Origin: Prevotella sp.
Lineage (GTDB): Bacteria > Bacteroidota > Bacteroidia > Bacteroidales > Bacteroidaceae
DNA length: 64,000 nucleotides
Assembly: GCA_016285245.1 (NCBI GenBank)
Contig: JAEEQH010000001.1
Location: 86,540-150,539, forward strand
Direction: 5' to 3'
In this document: piece after piece, positions 20,123-34,547 of the stretch
Layout of the letters: each line of letters opens with the position of its first letter
Numbering within the stretch: the first letter of the stretch is position 1
The notes under the pieces: model-generated
Told to the model about the DNA's origin: nothing
What the model saw: only the letters and a program-made list of their open reading frames with translations
The model's database searches: none
Translations under genes and position numbers: made by a program

Positions 20123-20133
20123 CAAGAAGAAAT

Positions 20134-20205
<72 letters not shown>

Positions 20206-20266
20206 CTCTTAAGTAAGGAGGAGATTGAACTTCGATTATACAAACAATTAATAAAAACAACAAAAA

Positions 20267-21451
20267 ATGGCAAAAGAAACCTTTGTGCGCACCAAACCGC
20301 ACGTAAACATTGGTACTATTGGTCACGTTGACCACGGTAAGACTACTCTGACTGCTGCTATCACCACTGTGCTGGCTAAGGCTGGTCTCTCTGAGGTGAA
20401 GTCGTTCGACCAGATTGACAACGCTCCCGAGGAGAAGGAGCGCGGTATCACTATTAACACCGCTCACGTTGAGTACGAGACCAAGATTCGTCACTACGCT
20501 CACGTTGACTGCCCGGGACACGCTGACTATGTGAAGAACATGGTTACTGGTGCTGCCCAGATGGACGGTGCTATCCTCGTTGTCGCTGCTACTGACGGTC
20601 CTATGCCTCAGACCCGTGAGCACGTCCTGCTCGCCCGTCAGGTGAACGTTCCCCGTCTGGTGGTGTTCCTGAACAAGTGCGATATGGTTGAGGATGAGGA
20701 GATGCTGGAGCTCGTTGAGATGGAGGTTCAGGAGATTCTCTCTCAGTATGAGTTCGAGGACGAGACTCCTATCATCCGCGGTTCTGCTCTTGGCGCCCTG
20801 AACGGTGTTGAGAAGTGGGAGGAGAAGGTGATGGAGCTGATGGATACCTGCGACACATGGATCCAGGAGCCTCCTCGCGCTACCGACAAGCCCTTCCTGA
20901 TGCCTGTTGAGGACGTGTTCTCAATCACAGGTCGTGGTACTGTTGCTACTGGCCGTATCGAGACTGGTGTCATCCACGTTGGTGACGAGGTTGAGCTGCT
21001 CGGTCTTGGTGAGGACAAGAAGTCGGTTGTTACCGGTGTTGAGATGTTCCGCAAGATTCTTGACGAGGGTCAGGCTGGTGATAACGTAGGTCTGCTGCTC
21101 CGCGGTATCGACAAGAACGAGATCAAGCGTGGTATGGTGCTCTGCCATCCCGGACAGATCAAGCCCTTCAAGAAGTTCAAGGCTTCTATCTACGTCCTGA
21201 AGAAGGAAGAGGGTGGCCGTCACACTCCGTTCGGCAACAAGTATCGTCCCCAGTTCTACCTCCGCACCATGGACTGCACGGGTGAGATTTCTCTGCCCGA
21301 AGGCGTTGAGATGGTGATGCCTGGTGACAACGTGGAGATCACTGTTGAGCTGATCTACGCCGTTGCTCTGAACAAGGGTCTGCGCTTCGCTATCCGTGAG
21401 GGTGGTCGCACCGTTGGCTCTGGCCAGATTACTGAGGTCTTCGAAGACTAA
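20267..21451 (+). CDS. tuf: Elongation factor Tu
   Basis: [37 protein letters not shown]...; full-length EF-Tu. Confidence 0.99.
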   Translation: MAKETFVRTKPHVNIGTIGHVDHGKTTLTAAITTVLAKAGLSEVKSFDQIDNAPEEKERGITINTAHVEYETKIRHYAHVDCPGHADYVKNMVTGAAQMDGAILVVAATDGPMPQTREHVLLARQVNVPRLVVFLNKCDMVEDEEMLELVEMEVQEILSQYEFEDETPIIRGSALGALNGVEKWEEKVMELMDTCDTWIQEPPRATDKPFLMPVEDVFSITGRGTVATGRIETGVIHVGDEVELLGLGEDKKSVVTGVEMFRKILDEGQAGDNVGLLLRGIDKNEIKRGMVLCHPGQIKPFKKFKASIYVLKKEEGGRHTPFGNKYRPQFYLRTMDCTGEISLPEGVEMVMPGDNVEITVELIYAVALNKGLRFAIREGGRTVGSGQITEVFED

Positions 21452-21502
21452 TCGTCAGGTTAAACTGCGGCAAAGCTGCAGCCTACATGACAAAACAACA
21501 CA

Positions 21503-21533
21503 GGCCCCCGCTCATGACGGGTGGGGGCTTTTA
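21503..21533 (+). terminator. Rho-independent terminator after tuf
   Basis: GCCCCC...GGGGGC followed by TTTT, just before tRNA-Trp. Confidence 0.75.
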
Positions 21534-21535
21534 AT

Positions 21536-21608
21536 ACGGGAATAGCTCAGTTGGTAGAGCATCGGTCTCCAAAACCGAGGGTCGTGGGTTCGAGTCCTCC
21601 TTCCCGTG
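21536..21608 (+). tRNA. tRNA-Trp (anticodon CCA)
   Basis: ACGGGAA/TTCCCGT acceptor, anticodon loop CTCCAAA; conserved position before secE. Confidence 0.95.
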
Positions 21609-21629
21609 CGTAGAAAGATAGAAAAGGAA

Positions 21630-21818
21630 ATGAAAAAGTTTATTAAGTATTGCCAGACTTGCTATGACGAGTTAGCACACAAGGTGACATGGCCTACATA
21701 CAAAGAGTTGACAGCTAGCGCTATGCTGGTGCTGTCAGCATCGCTGATTATTGCTCTTGTCGTTTGGGTGATGGACATCGTGTTCAAGTCGGTAATGAGC
21801 GTGGTTTATCCGGGCTAA
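21630..21818 (+). CDS. secE: Preprotein translocase subunit SecE
   Basis: MKKFIKYCQTCYDELAHKVTWPTYKELTASAMLVLSASLIIALVVWVMD; synteny. Confidence 0.93.
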   Translation: MKKFIKYCQTCYDELAHKVTWPTYKELTASAMLVLSASLIIALVVWVMDIVFKSVMSVVYPG

Positions 21819-21831
21819 TCTTTAAGTGACA

Positions 21832-22377
21832 ATGACTGAGACGGGAAAGAAGTGGTACGTGCTGAAAGCTGTAAGCGGTAAAGAGGCAAAGGTAAAAGAG
21901 TACTTGGAGGCATTGATGAGAAAGAATCCTACACTGGCCGACAGCGTAGGACAGATTCTTTTGCCTACAGAGAAGTATGCCCAGCTGCGCAACGGCAAGC
22001 GAGTAGTCAAGGAGAAGCTGTTTCTTCCTGGCTATGTGCTTGTGGAGGCTCGCCTTGACGGTGAAATAGCCCACACGCTTCGCTTCATTCCTAATGTATT
22101 AGGTTTCCTTGGCGGAATGGACAATCCCAGTCCGGTGCGTCAGGCCGACATCAATCGCATCTTGGGTACTGTCGAGGACACGGCTTTGCATGCCGAAGAG
22201 GTGGAAGTGCCTTACGTCCTTGATGAGGCTGTAAAGGTTACAGACGGCCCGTTCAGCGGGTTCAGCGGCGTGATAGAAGAAGTGAACACCGAGAAGCGCA
22301 AGCTGAAGGTGATGGTGAAGATCTTCGGTAGGAAAACGCCTCTTGAACTCGGTTTCAATCAGGTAGAGAAAGAATAG
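21832..22377 (+). CDS. nusG: Transcription termination/antitermination protein NusG
   Basis: KKWYVLKAVSGKEAKVKEYLE; C-terminal KOW 'VTDGPFSGFSGVIEEVNTEKRKLKVMVKIFGR'. Confidence 0.97.
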   Translation: MTETGKKWYVLKAVSGKEAKVKEYLEALMRKNPTLADSVGQILLPTEKYAQLRNGKRVVKEKLFLPGYVLVEARLDGEIAHTLRFIPNVLGFLGGMDNPSPVRQADINRILGTVEDTALHAEEVEVPYVLDEAVKVTDGPFSGFSGVIEEVNTEKRKLKVMVKIFGRKTPLELGFNQVEKE

Positions 22378-22470
22378 AGTGTAATGTGTTACGGTGCACT
22401 CATTCTAATATAGGGTCTGGAAGGCTTCCAATTCTGGACTTGTATATCATCAAACAAATTATTAACAGAA

Positions 22471-22911
22471 ATGGCTAAAGAAGTTGCTGGATTAATCAAA
22501 TTGCAGATTAAAGGTGGCGCTGCGAATCCCTCGCCTCCCGTAGGACCTGCTCTGGGTTCTAAGGGTATTAACATCATGGGATTCTGCAAAGAGTTCAACG
22601 CCAGAACCCAGGATAAGGCAGGCAAGATTCTTCCTGTCGTTATCACATACTATGCCGACAAGTCATTCTCTTTCGTCATTAAGACTCCTCCCGCAGCAGT
22701 ACAGCTGCTTGAGGCTGCTAAGGTAAAGGGCGGTTCAGCTGAGCCTAACCGCAAGAAGGTGGCCAGCGTCACTTGGGATCAGGTACGCGCCATTGCCGAG
22801 GACAAGCTTCAGGACTTGAACTGCTTCACTGTGGAGTCGGCTATGAAGGTGATTGCTGGTACGGCTCGTAGCATGGGTATCACTGTACAAGGGGAGTTCC
22901 CTGGTAAATAA
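22471..22911 (+). CDS. rplK: 50S ribosomal protein L11
   Basis: [40 protein letters not shown]. Confidence 0.99.
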   Translation: MAKEVAGLIKLQIKGGAANPSPPVGPALGSKGINIMGFCKEFNARTQDKAGKILPVVITYYADKSFSFVIKTPPAAVQLLEAAKVKGGSAEPNRKKVASVTWDQVRAIAEDKLQDLNCFTVESAMKVIAGTARSMGITVQGEFPGK

Positions 22912-22935
22912 CAATAACTTCAATTTTACAAGACA

Positions 22936-23628
22936 ATGAGTAAACTGACAAAAAATCAAAAGTTGGTAGCTGATAAGGTTGAAGCAGGGAAAGCATACTC
23001 TTTGAAGGAAGCCGCCGCACTCGTCAAGGAAATAACCACGACGAAGTTCGAGGCATCCGTTGATATCGATGTACGCTTGGGCGTTGACCCGCGTAAGGCT
23101 AACCAGATGGTGCGCGGCGTTGTGTCGCTGCCTAATGGTACTGGCAAGGTGACGCGTGTTCTCGCTCTCTGCCCCCCCGATCAGGAGGCTGCCGCAAAGG
23201 AAGCTGGTGCTGACTATGTTGGTCTTGACGAATATATCGATAAGATCAAGGGAGGCTGGACTGATGTTGATGTCATCATCACGATGCCCTCATGCATGGG
23301 CAAGCTGGGACCCTTGGGTCGTATCCTCGGTCCCCGTGGACTTATGCCTAACCCCAAGAGCGGTACCGTTACGATGGATGTTGCAAAGGCAGTGAAAGAA
23401 GTGAAGCAGGGTAAGATTGACTTTAAGGTGGATAAGACTGGTATTGTGCATACCTCTATCGGTAAGGTGACTTTCACTCCCGATCAGATCTTTGAGAATG
23501 CCAAGGAGTTTATCTCTACCATTATCAAGCTGAAGCCGGCTGCCGCCAAGGGTACTTACTTGAAGAGCATCTTCCTCTCAAGCACGATGAGCATGGGTAT
23601 CAAGGTAGATCCTAAATCAGTTGAATAA
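22936..23628 (+). CDS. rplA: 50S ribosomal protein L1
   Basis: [30 protein letters not shown]. Confidence 0.99.
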   Translation: MSKLTKNQKLVADKVEAGKAYSLKEAAALVKEITTTKFEASVDIDVRLGVDPRKANQMVRGVVSLPNGTGKVTRVLALCPPDQEAAAKEAGADYVGLDEYIDKIKGGWTDVDVIITMPSCMGKLGPLGRILGPRGLMPNPKSGTVTMDVAKAVKEVKQGKIDFKVDKTGIVHTSIGKVTFTPDQIFENAKEFISTIIKLKPAAAKGTYLKSIFLSSTMSMGIKVDPKSVE

Positions 23629-23648
23629 CTCGCAAAAAGATTAGACAA

Positions 23649-24170
23649 ATGAAAAAGGAATTAAAAGATACTATCATCGTAGAATTGGGTGAGAAGCTGA
23701 AGGAGACTCCTCATTTCTATTTGGTCGACCTGACTGGACTGAATGCTGAGCAGACAAGTGAGCTGCGCCGCAACTGCTTCAAGAACGACATCAAGTTGCT
23801 GGTGGTGAAGAACAAACTGCTGCACAAGGCTTTTGAGAATGCAGAGGCTGACTTTACTCCTCTGTACGACTGCCTGAAGGGCAACACCGCACTGATGTTC
23901 ACGCAGGTGGCAAATGCTCCCGCAAAACTGCTGAAGGACTATAAGAACAAGAAGCAGGAGGTTCCCGCACTGAAGGGTGCCTTTGCTGAAGAGAGTTTCT
24001 TCGTTGGTGCCGACAAGCTCGACGAGCTGGTGGCTATCAAGAGCAAGAACGAACTGATAGCCGACGTTGTGGCTCTGCTGCAGTCGCCCATCAAGAATAT
24101 TATGTCCGGACTGAATGCCGGTGGAAAGATCCACGGCCTGCTTGACGCTATCGCTGAGCGTAACAAATAA
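23649..24170 (+). CDS. rplJ: 50S ribosomal protein L10
   Basis: Synteny and L10 sequence FYLVDLTGLNAEQTSELRRNCFKNDIKLLVVKNKLL. Confidence 0.98.
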   Translation: MKKELKDTIIVELGEKLKETPHFYLVDLTGLNAEQTSELRRNCFKNDIKLLVVKNKLLHKAFENAEADFTPLYDCLKGNTALMFTQVANAPAKLLKDYKNKKQEVPALKGAFAEESFFVGADKLDELVAIKSKNELIADVVALLQSPIKNIMSGLNAGGKIHGLLDAIAERNK

Positions 24171-24227
24171 TAAGCGACGCAACATTTATAACATTCACAT
24201 TAAAACAATTAAAATCAATTAAATAAA

Positions 24228-24605
24228 ATGGCAGATATTAAAGCTATTGCTGAGCAGTTGGTAAACCTGACTGTGAAGGAAGTGAACGAGTTGGCAACGG
24301 TCCTGAAGGACGAGTATGGAATTGAGCCTGCTGCTGCAGCCGTTGCAGTAGCTGCTGGCCCCGCAGCTGGCCCCGCTGAGGCAGCTGAGGAGAAGACCTC
24401 TTTCGACGTGGTGCTGAAGTCGGCTGGCGCTGCTAAGCTCCAGGTGGTGAAGGCCGTGAAGGAAGCATGTGGTCTGGGCCTGAAAGAGGCTAAGGATCTG
24501 GTTGACGGTGCTCCCGCCACCATCAAGGAAGGCCTGTCAAAGGATGAGGCTGAGAACCTGAAGAAGACCATCGAGGCCGCTGGTGCCGAGGTTGAGCTGA
24601 AGTAA
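24228..24605 (+). CDS. rplL: 50S ribosomal protein L7/L12
   Basis: [69 protein letters not shown]. Confidence 0.99.
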   Translation: MADIKAIAEQLVNLTVKEVNELATVLKDEYGIEPAAAAVAVAAGPAAGPAEAAEEKTSFDVVLKSAGAAKLQVVKAVKEACGLGLKEAKDLVDGAPATIKEGLSKDEAENLKKTIEAAGAEVELK

Positions 24606-24628
24606 TTCAGTCCGAAACGATACCATTA

Positions 24629-24666
24629 GGTTAGGAACTCTCCAGTAGAGGGTTCCTAACCGTTTT
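24629..24666 (+). terminator. rplL-rpoB attenuator/terminator-like hairpin
   Basis: GGTTAGGAAC (24629-24638) pairs with GTTCCTAACC (24652-24661), followed by GTTTT. Confidence 0.7.
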
Positions 24667-24679
24667 CGTCTCTCTATCA

Positions 24680-24737
24680 CTAGATTTTCTAGACTGACTA
24701 GATAATCTAGAAGTACTAGTAAATCTAGGACATTTAG
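24680..24737. repeat. 9-bp-periodic CTAG array
   Basis: CTAG begins at 24680, 24689, 24698, 24707, 24716 and 24725 (exactly 9 bp apart), followed by TTAG at 24734. Confidence 0.95.
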
Positions 24738-24755
24738 AATCAACATTATTTTTAT

Positions 24756-27700
24756 ATGGCTTCAAAAGTAATAGACAACAGAGTAAACTTTGGCAGCGTC
24801 AAGAACCCGATGCCATTACCCGATTTCCTCGACGTGCAGCTCAAGTCGTTTCAGGACTTCCTGCAATTAGACACTCCGCCTGAGGAACGCAAGAACGACG
24901 GTCTCTACAAGGTGTTCGCCGAGAATTTCCCCATTACCGACACACGCAACAATTTCGTGCTTGAGTTCCTGGATTACTATATTGACCCGCCCCGCTACAC
25001 CATAGAGGAGTGCCTGGAGCGTGGCCTTACATATAGTGTACCCCTGAAGGCTAAGTTGAAACTGTATTGCACCGACCCTGACCACGAGGAGTTTGGAACC
25101 GTCATTCAGGATGTATTCCTTGGCCCCATTCCCTACATGACGCAGAACGGCACCTTCGTCATCAACGGTGCTGAACGTGTGGTGGTCTCTCAGCTGCATC
25201 GCTCGCCGGGTGTGTTCTTCGGACAGAGCGTACATGCCAACGGTACTTTGCTCTATTCAGCACGCATCATCCCCTTCAAGGGGTCGTGGATAGAGTTTGC
25301 CACCGACATCAACAACGTGATGTATGCCTATATCGACCGAAAGAAGAAGTTGCCTGTTACTACGCTGCTGCGTGCCATCGGTTTCGAGAACGACAAGGAC
25401 ATACTGCAGATTTTCGACTTGGCTGAGGAGGTGAAAGTGAACAAGGCCGCACTGAAGAAAGTGCTGGGATGCAAACTGGCTGCCCGTGTGCTGAAGAGTT
25501 GGAACGAGGACTTTGTCGATGAGGATACGGGCGAAGTTGTATCTATTGAGCGTAACGATGTCATCATGGACCGTGAGACGGAGATTACCGAAGACAACAT
25601 GATGGCCATCCTTGAGAGTGGCGCTCAGACCATACTCGTGCATAAAGATGAGGCTGTGGCACAGGACTACAGCATTATCTTCAACACGCTCGCCAAGGAC
25701 CCGTCAAACTCGGAAAAGGAGGCTGTGCTCTACATCTATCGCCAACTGCGCAATGCCGACCCTGCCGACGATGCTTCTGCTCGCGAAGTCATACAGAATC
25801 TCTTCTTCAGCGACAAGCGTTATGACTTGGGTGATGTAGGCCGCTACCGCATCAACAAAAAGCTGGGGCTTGACACCGAGATGAACGTGCGTGTACTGAC
25901 AAAAGAGGATATTATCGAGATTATTAAATACCTCATACAGCTCATCAACTCAAAAGCAGCTGTCGACGATATCGACCACCTGTCGAACCGCCGCGTGCGC
26001 ACAGTGGGCGAGCAGCTCAGCAACCAGTTCTCAATAGGCCTGGCGCGCATGAGCCGCACCATTCGTGAGCGCATGAACGTGCGCGACAACGAGGTGTTCA
26101 CACCTACCGACCTTATCAACGCCAAGACCATTTCGAGCGTTATCAATTCGTTCTTCGGCACCAACCCGCTGTCGCAGTTCATGGACCAGACCAACCCCCT
26201 GGCTGAGGTGACACACAAGCGCCGCCTCTCTGCACTTGGCCCTGGCGGTCTGAGCCGCGAGCGTGCAGGCTTCGAGGTGCGCGACGTGCACTATACCCAC
26301 TATGGACGCCTTTGTCCTATTGAGAGCCCTGAAGGTCCGAACATCGGTCTTATCTCCTCGCTCTGCGTCTATGCCAAGATCAATGAGCTGGGCTTCATAC
26401 AGACCCCCTATCGTAAGGTGGAGAACGGCATAGCCAACCTCAACAACGATGAGATAGTCTATCTCACTGCTGAGGACGAGGCCAATTACATCATTGGTCA
26501 GGGCAATGCTCCGCTTAACGACGACGGCACCTTCATACGCAAGGTAGTGAAGTGCCGCCAAGACGCCGACTTCCCCGTGGTTCCTCCTTCAGAGGTGAAC
26601 CTGATGGATGTGTCGCCGCAGCAGATAGCCTCTATAGCCGCATCGCTTATTCCCTTCCTGGAGCACGACGATGCTCACCGTGCACTCATGGGATCGAACA
26701 TGATGCGCCAGGCTGTGCCCCTGCTCCACAACGAGGCTCCCATCGTGGGTACCGGCATCGAGAAGCAGGTGTGCGAGGATTCCCGCACCATGATAACCGC
26801 TGAGGGCGACGGTGTCATTGAGTATGTCGACGCCACCACCATTCGCATTCTCTACGACCGCACCGATGACGAGGAGTTTGTGAGCTTCGAGCCGGCACTG
26901 AAGGAATACCGCATTCCAAAGTTCCGCCGCACCAACCAGAATATGACCATCGACCTGCGTCCTATCTGCGACAAGGGACAGCGTGTGAAGAAGGGTGACA
27001 TCCTGACCGAAGGCTATGCCACTGAGAACGGTGAGCTGGCACTGGGCCGCAACCTGCTCGTGGCATACATGCCGTGGAAGGGTTACAACTATGAGGATGC
27101 TATTGTGCTCAACGAGCGCATCGTGCGCGAGGACATTCTCACCAGTGTCCACGTTGACGAGTACTCGCTCGACGTGCGTGAGACGAAGCGCGGTGTTGAA
27201 GAATTCACCTCCGACATCCCCAATGTCTCGGAGGAGGCCACTAAGGACCTCGACGAAAACGGTGTCATCCGTGTGGGTGCCCGTGTGGAGCCGGGCGACA
27301 TCCTTATCGGCAAGATTTCACCGAAGGGTGAAAGCGATCCCTCGCCTGAGGAGAAGCTGCTGCGCGCCATCTTCGGCGACAAGGCCGGCGATGTGAAGGA
27401 CTCTTCGCTGAAGGCCAATCCTTCGCTCACTGGTGTCATCATCGACAAGAAGCTCTTTGCCCGTGCCATCAAGACACGCCAGACAAAGATGCAGGACAAG
27501 GTGACACTGGCCAAGATTGACGAGGAATACGAGGCTAAGGTCAACGACTTGAAGGACATCCTCATTGACAAGCTTGCTGAGCTGACAAAAGGCAAGACTT
27601 CGCAGGGCGTGAAAGACTATACCGGAGCCGAAATCATTACCAAAGGCTCAAAGTTCACCATGACCGTGCTTCGCAATCTGGAGTATGGCGACGTGCAGAC

Positions 27701-28568
27701 GAACAAGTGGACCAATGATGACCACAAGAACGAACTCATAGCCAAGCTCATCATTAACTATATGAAGAAGTACAAGCTGCTCGATGCAGAGATGAAACGC
27801 CGCAAGTTTGCCATCACTATTGGCGATGAGCTGCCCTCTGGCATCCTGCAGATGGCTAAGGTCTATGTGGCCAAGAAGCGCAAGATTGGCGTGGGCGACA
27901 AGCTGGCCGGCCGTCACGGCAACAAGGGCATTGTGTCGAAGGTGGTGCGTCAGGAGGATATGCCGTTCCTTGAGGACGGACGTCCTGTCGACCTGGTGCT
28001 CAACCCTCTGGGCGTGCCTTCGCGCATGAACCTCGGACAGATCTTCGAGGCCATTCTCGGTGCTGCCGGCAAGCGCATGGGCGTGAAGTTTGCCACACCT
28101 ATCTTCGATGGTGCTAAACTGGATGACCTGGCCGAGTGGACCGACAAAGCCGGACTGCCCCGCCTGTGTTCCACACACCTCTATGACGGTGAGACGGGCG
28201 AACGCTTCGACCAGCCTGCCACCGTGGGTATCACCTACTTCTTGAAGCTCGGCCACATGGTGGAGGACAAGATGCACGCTCGCTCCATAGGCCCGTACAG
28301 CCTCATCACCCAGCAGCCGCTTGGAGGTAAGGCTCAGTTCGGTGGCCAGCGCTTCGGAGAGATGGAGGTTTGGGCACTCGAAGCCTTCGGTGCCAGCCAT
28401 GTACTTCAGGAGATTCTTACTATCAAGTCTGATGATACCGTGGGCCGCTCAAAAGCCTACGAGGCTATTGTCAAGGGCGAGCCGATGCCTACACCGGGCA
28501 TCCCCGAATCGCTCAATGTGCTGCTCCATGAGCTGCGCGGCCTCGGCCTGAGCGTGACCCTCGACTAA
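24756..28568 (+). CDS. rpoB: DNA-directed RNA polymerase subunit beta
   Basis: 1270 aa; canonical RpoB motifs including [31 protein letters not shown] and [24 protein letters not shown]. Confidence 0.99.
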   Translation: MASKVIDNRVNFGSVKNPMPLPDFLDVQLKSFQDFLQLDTPPEERKNDGLYKVFAENFPITDTRNNFVLEFLDYYIDPPRYTIEECLERGLTYSVPLKAKLKLYCTDPDHEEFGTVIQDVFLGPIPYMTQNGTFVINGAERVVVSQLHRSPGVFFGQSVHANGTLLYSARIIPFKGSWIEFATDINNVMYAYIDRKKKLPVTTLLRAIGFENDKDILQIFDLAEEVKVNKAALKKVLGCKLAARVLKSWNEDFVDEDTGEVVSIERNDVIMDRETEITEDNMMAILESGAQTILVHKDEAVAQDYSIIFNTLAKDPSNSEKEAVLYIYRQLRNADPADDASAREVIQNLFFSDKRYDLGDVGRYRINKKLGLDTEMNVRVLTKEDIIEIIKYLIQLINSKAAVDDIDHLSNRRVRTVGEQLSNQFSIGLARMSRTIRERMNVRDNEVFTPTDLINAKTISSVINSFFGTNPLSQFMDQTNPLAEVTHKRRLSALGPGGLSRERAGFEVRDVHYTHYGRLCPIESPEGPNIGLISSLCVYAKINELGFIQTPYRKVENGIANLNNDEIVYLTAEDEANYIIGQGNAPLNDDGTFIRKVVKCRQDADFPVVPPSEVNLMDVSPQQIASIAASLIPFLEHDDAHRALMGSNMMRQAVPLLHNEAPIVGTGIEKQVCEDSRTMITAEGDGVIEYVDATTIRILYDRTDDEEFVSFEPALKEYRIPKFRRTNQNMTIDLRPICDKGQRVKKGDILTEGYATENGELALGRNLLVAYMPWKGYNYEDAIVLNERIVREDILTSVHVDEYSLDVRETKRGVEEFTSDIPNVSEEATKDLDENGVIRVGARVEPGDILIGKISPKGESDPSPEEKLLRAIFGDKAGDVKDSSLKANPSLTGVIIDKKLFARAIKTRQTKMQDKVTLAKIDEEYEAKVNDLKDILIDKLAELTKGKTSQGVKDYTGAEIITKGSKFTMTVLRNLEYGDVQTNKWTNDDHKNELIAKLIINYMKKYKLLDAEMKRRKFAITIGDELPSGILQMAKVYVAKKRKIGVGDKLAGRHGNKGIVSKVVRQEDMPFLEDGRPVDLVLNPLGVPSRMNLGQIFEAILGAAGKRMGVKFATPIFDGAKLDDLAEWTDKAGLPRLCSTHLYDGETGERFDQPATVGITYFLKLGHMVEDKMHARSIGPYSLITQQPLGGKAQFGGQRFGEMEVWALEAFGASHVLQEILTIKSDDTVGRSKAYEAIVKGEPMPTPGIPESLNVLLHELRGLGLSVTLD

Positions 28569-28613
28569 GTGAAGTAATCGTAAATCGTAAATTCGTAAAT
28601 TGTCAATTGAAAT

Positions 28614-32942
<4,329 letters not shown>

Positions 32943-32983
32943 GCACCACAGCCATCAGTTGGCGTTCTTGATTCTAACCGATA

Positions 32984-33019
32984 AAAAACTCCGAATCGCT
33001 TGACGGTTCGGAGTTTTTT
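32984..33019 (+). terminator. Rho-independent terminator after rpoC
   Basis: ACTCCGAA...TTCGGAGT followed by TTTTT. Confidence 0.9.
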
Positions 33020-33029
33020 GTATGCTCGG

Positions 33030-33520
33030 CATAAGCGCACATAAAGCAGTCTGCTGTTGACCGAAGCGAAAAAAAAAGCCCGCTGTTGACCGCTGCTAAA
33101 AAAAGTCCGCTGTTGTCCGCTGCTAAAAAAGTCCGCTGTTGTCCGCTGCTAAAAAAAGTAAAAAAAGTAGCCCGCTGTTGTCCGATGCGCACATAAAAAG
33201 TCCGCTGTTGACCGAAGCGCACATAAAAAAGTCCGCTGTTGTCCGATGCGAAAAGTAGCCCGCTGTTGTCCGATGCGCACATAAAAAGTCCGCTGTTGAC
33301 CGAAGCGCACATAAAAAAGTCCGCTATAGTCCGATGCGAAAAGTAGTCCGTTGTTGTCCGATGCGAAAAAAAGTAGTCCGTTGTTGTCCGATGCGAAAAA
33401 GAAGCAGTCCGCTGTTGTCCGATGCTAAAAAAGTAGTCCGCTGTTGTCCGATGCGAAAATAAGTAGTCCGTTGTTGTCCGATGCGTACATAAAAAGACCG
33501 CTGTTGACGGAAGCCTCACA
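33030..33520. repeat. Array 1: ~16 imperfect tandem copies of a 27-39 bp unit with core GTCCGCTGTTGTCCGATGC and A-rich linkers
   Basis: Direct reading of units such as gtccgctgttgtccgatgcgaaaagta; contains a duplicated block of about 87 bp. Confidence 0.95.
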
Positions 33521-33617
33521 AAAAAAGTTAAATAGCAACACGTGCCCTACTTTTCTTCAGCAGTTTTCCTAAGTTTTCATTAATTTTGCAGCAAAATTGA
33601 CAAGAACAAATAATCAT

Positions 33618-34145
33618 ATGGAAAAACAAATAATGCATGCATCTGACGAGCAGGCACAGCCACAGCGACAAGTAGTGGAACAGCGCCCACAGGTGTTGGA
33701 GTGCGACGTGGTGCGCTTTCAGAACAACAAGGAGAAGTGGGTGGCACTGGTGGGGCTGCTCGACGGCTACCCCTACGAGATATTCACCGGCCTGCAAGAC
33801 GAAGAAGAGGGCATCATGCTGCCCAAGTCGGTGAGCAAGGGGAAGATAGTGAAGCAGGTGAATGCCGACGGCACCAAGCGCTACGACTTCCAGTTTGAGA
33901 ACACACGCGGATACAAGATTACCGTAGAGGGCATCAACGAGAAGTTCAACCCCGAATACTGGAACTACGCCAAGCTCATCAGCGGCGTGCTGCGCTACGG
34001 CATGCCCATAGAGCGAGTCATCAAGCTGGTGGCCTCGCTATCGCTGCACGACGAGAGCATCAACACATGGAAGAACGGCGTGGAGCGCGCCCTGAAGAAA
34101 TACCTGCCAGGACAGGCCGACATTGCCAATGACGCTGCAGAGTAG
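33618..34145 (+). CDS. Stand-alone protein resembling the C-terminal region of Bacteroidetes adenosylcobalamin-dependent ribonucleotide reductase
   Basis: VVRFQNNKEKWVALVGLLDGYPYEIFTGLQDEEEGIMLPKSVSKGKI...EYWNYAKLISGVLRYGMPIERVIKLVASLSLHDESINTWKNGVERALKKYLP; no catalytic domain upstream. Confidence 0.55.
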   Translation: MEKQIMHASDEQAQPQRQVVEQRPQVLECDVVRFQNNKEKWVALVGLLDGYPYEIFTGLQDEEEGIMLPKSVSKGKIVKQVNADGTKRYDFQFENTRGYKITVEGINEKFNPEYWNYAKLISGVLRYGMPIERVIKLVASLSLHDESINTWKNGVERALKKYLPGQADIANDAAE

Positions 34146-34542
34146 TATCATCAGCATAGAAGGGCTGCGCCTGCATGCACATCACGGCGTACTGCCACAG
34201 GAGCGCCGCGTAGGTGGCGACTTCACGGTGAGCATATACGTACATTATAATATAGAGCAGGCCATGGCCACCGACCGTGTGGCCGACACGCTGAACTATG
34301 CCGAGCTGTGCAAGGTGGTGGAAGAGCAGATGGCAGTGCCGTCGAACCTGCTGGAGCATGCGGCAGGGCGCATCTGCAAGGCCGTGTTCGACCGTTTCAC
34401 ACAAGCCACGGCTATACGCCTGAAGCTCACCAAGCTGAACCCACCCATGGGTGCCGACTGCGCAGGAGCGAGTGTGGAAGTGGAGGTAAGTAAGGCCTTT
34501 GGTCTGTATGACAAAGCAATGATAAATGGCAAACACAACTGA
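34129..34542 (+). CDS. folB: Dihydroneopterin aldolase
   Basis: SIISIEGLRLHAHHGVLPQERRVGGDFTVSI; 'LNYAELCKVVEEQM'; 'LTKLNPPMGADCAGASVEVE'. Confidence 0.92.
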   Translation: MTLQSSIISIEGLRLHAHHGVLPQERRVGGDFTVSIYVHYNIEQAMATDRVADTLNYAELCKVVEEQMAVPSNLLEHAAGRICKAVFDRFTQATAIRLKLTKLNPPMGADCAGASVEVEVSKAFGLYDKAMINGKHN

Positions 34543-34547
34543 TTACT

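Noticed and set aside
22380-22445. Possible L11/L1 autoregulatory structure before rplK (TCTGGAAGGCTTCCA hairpin)
   Set aside because: The hairpin is short and I cannot match it to a known L1/L11 binding motif with confidence.
32974-33519. 181-aa minus-strand ORF (HRTTTDYFFSHRTTADY.../SDNSGLFY.../GQQRT...)
   Set aside because: It is the reverse complement of array 1. The same repeat is read in three different frames (RTTAD, DNSGL, GQQRT) because the core lacks stops, so it is a by-product of the repeat rather than a protein.
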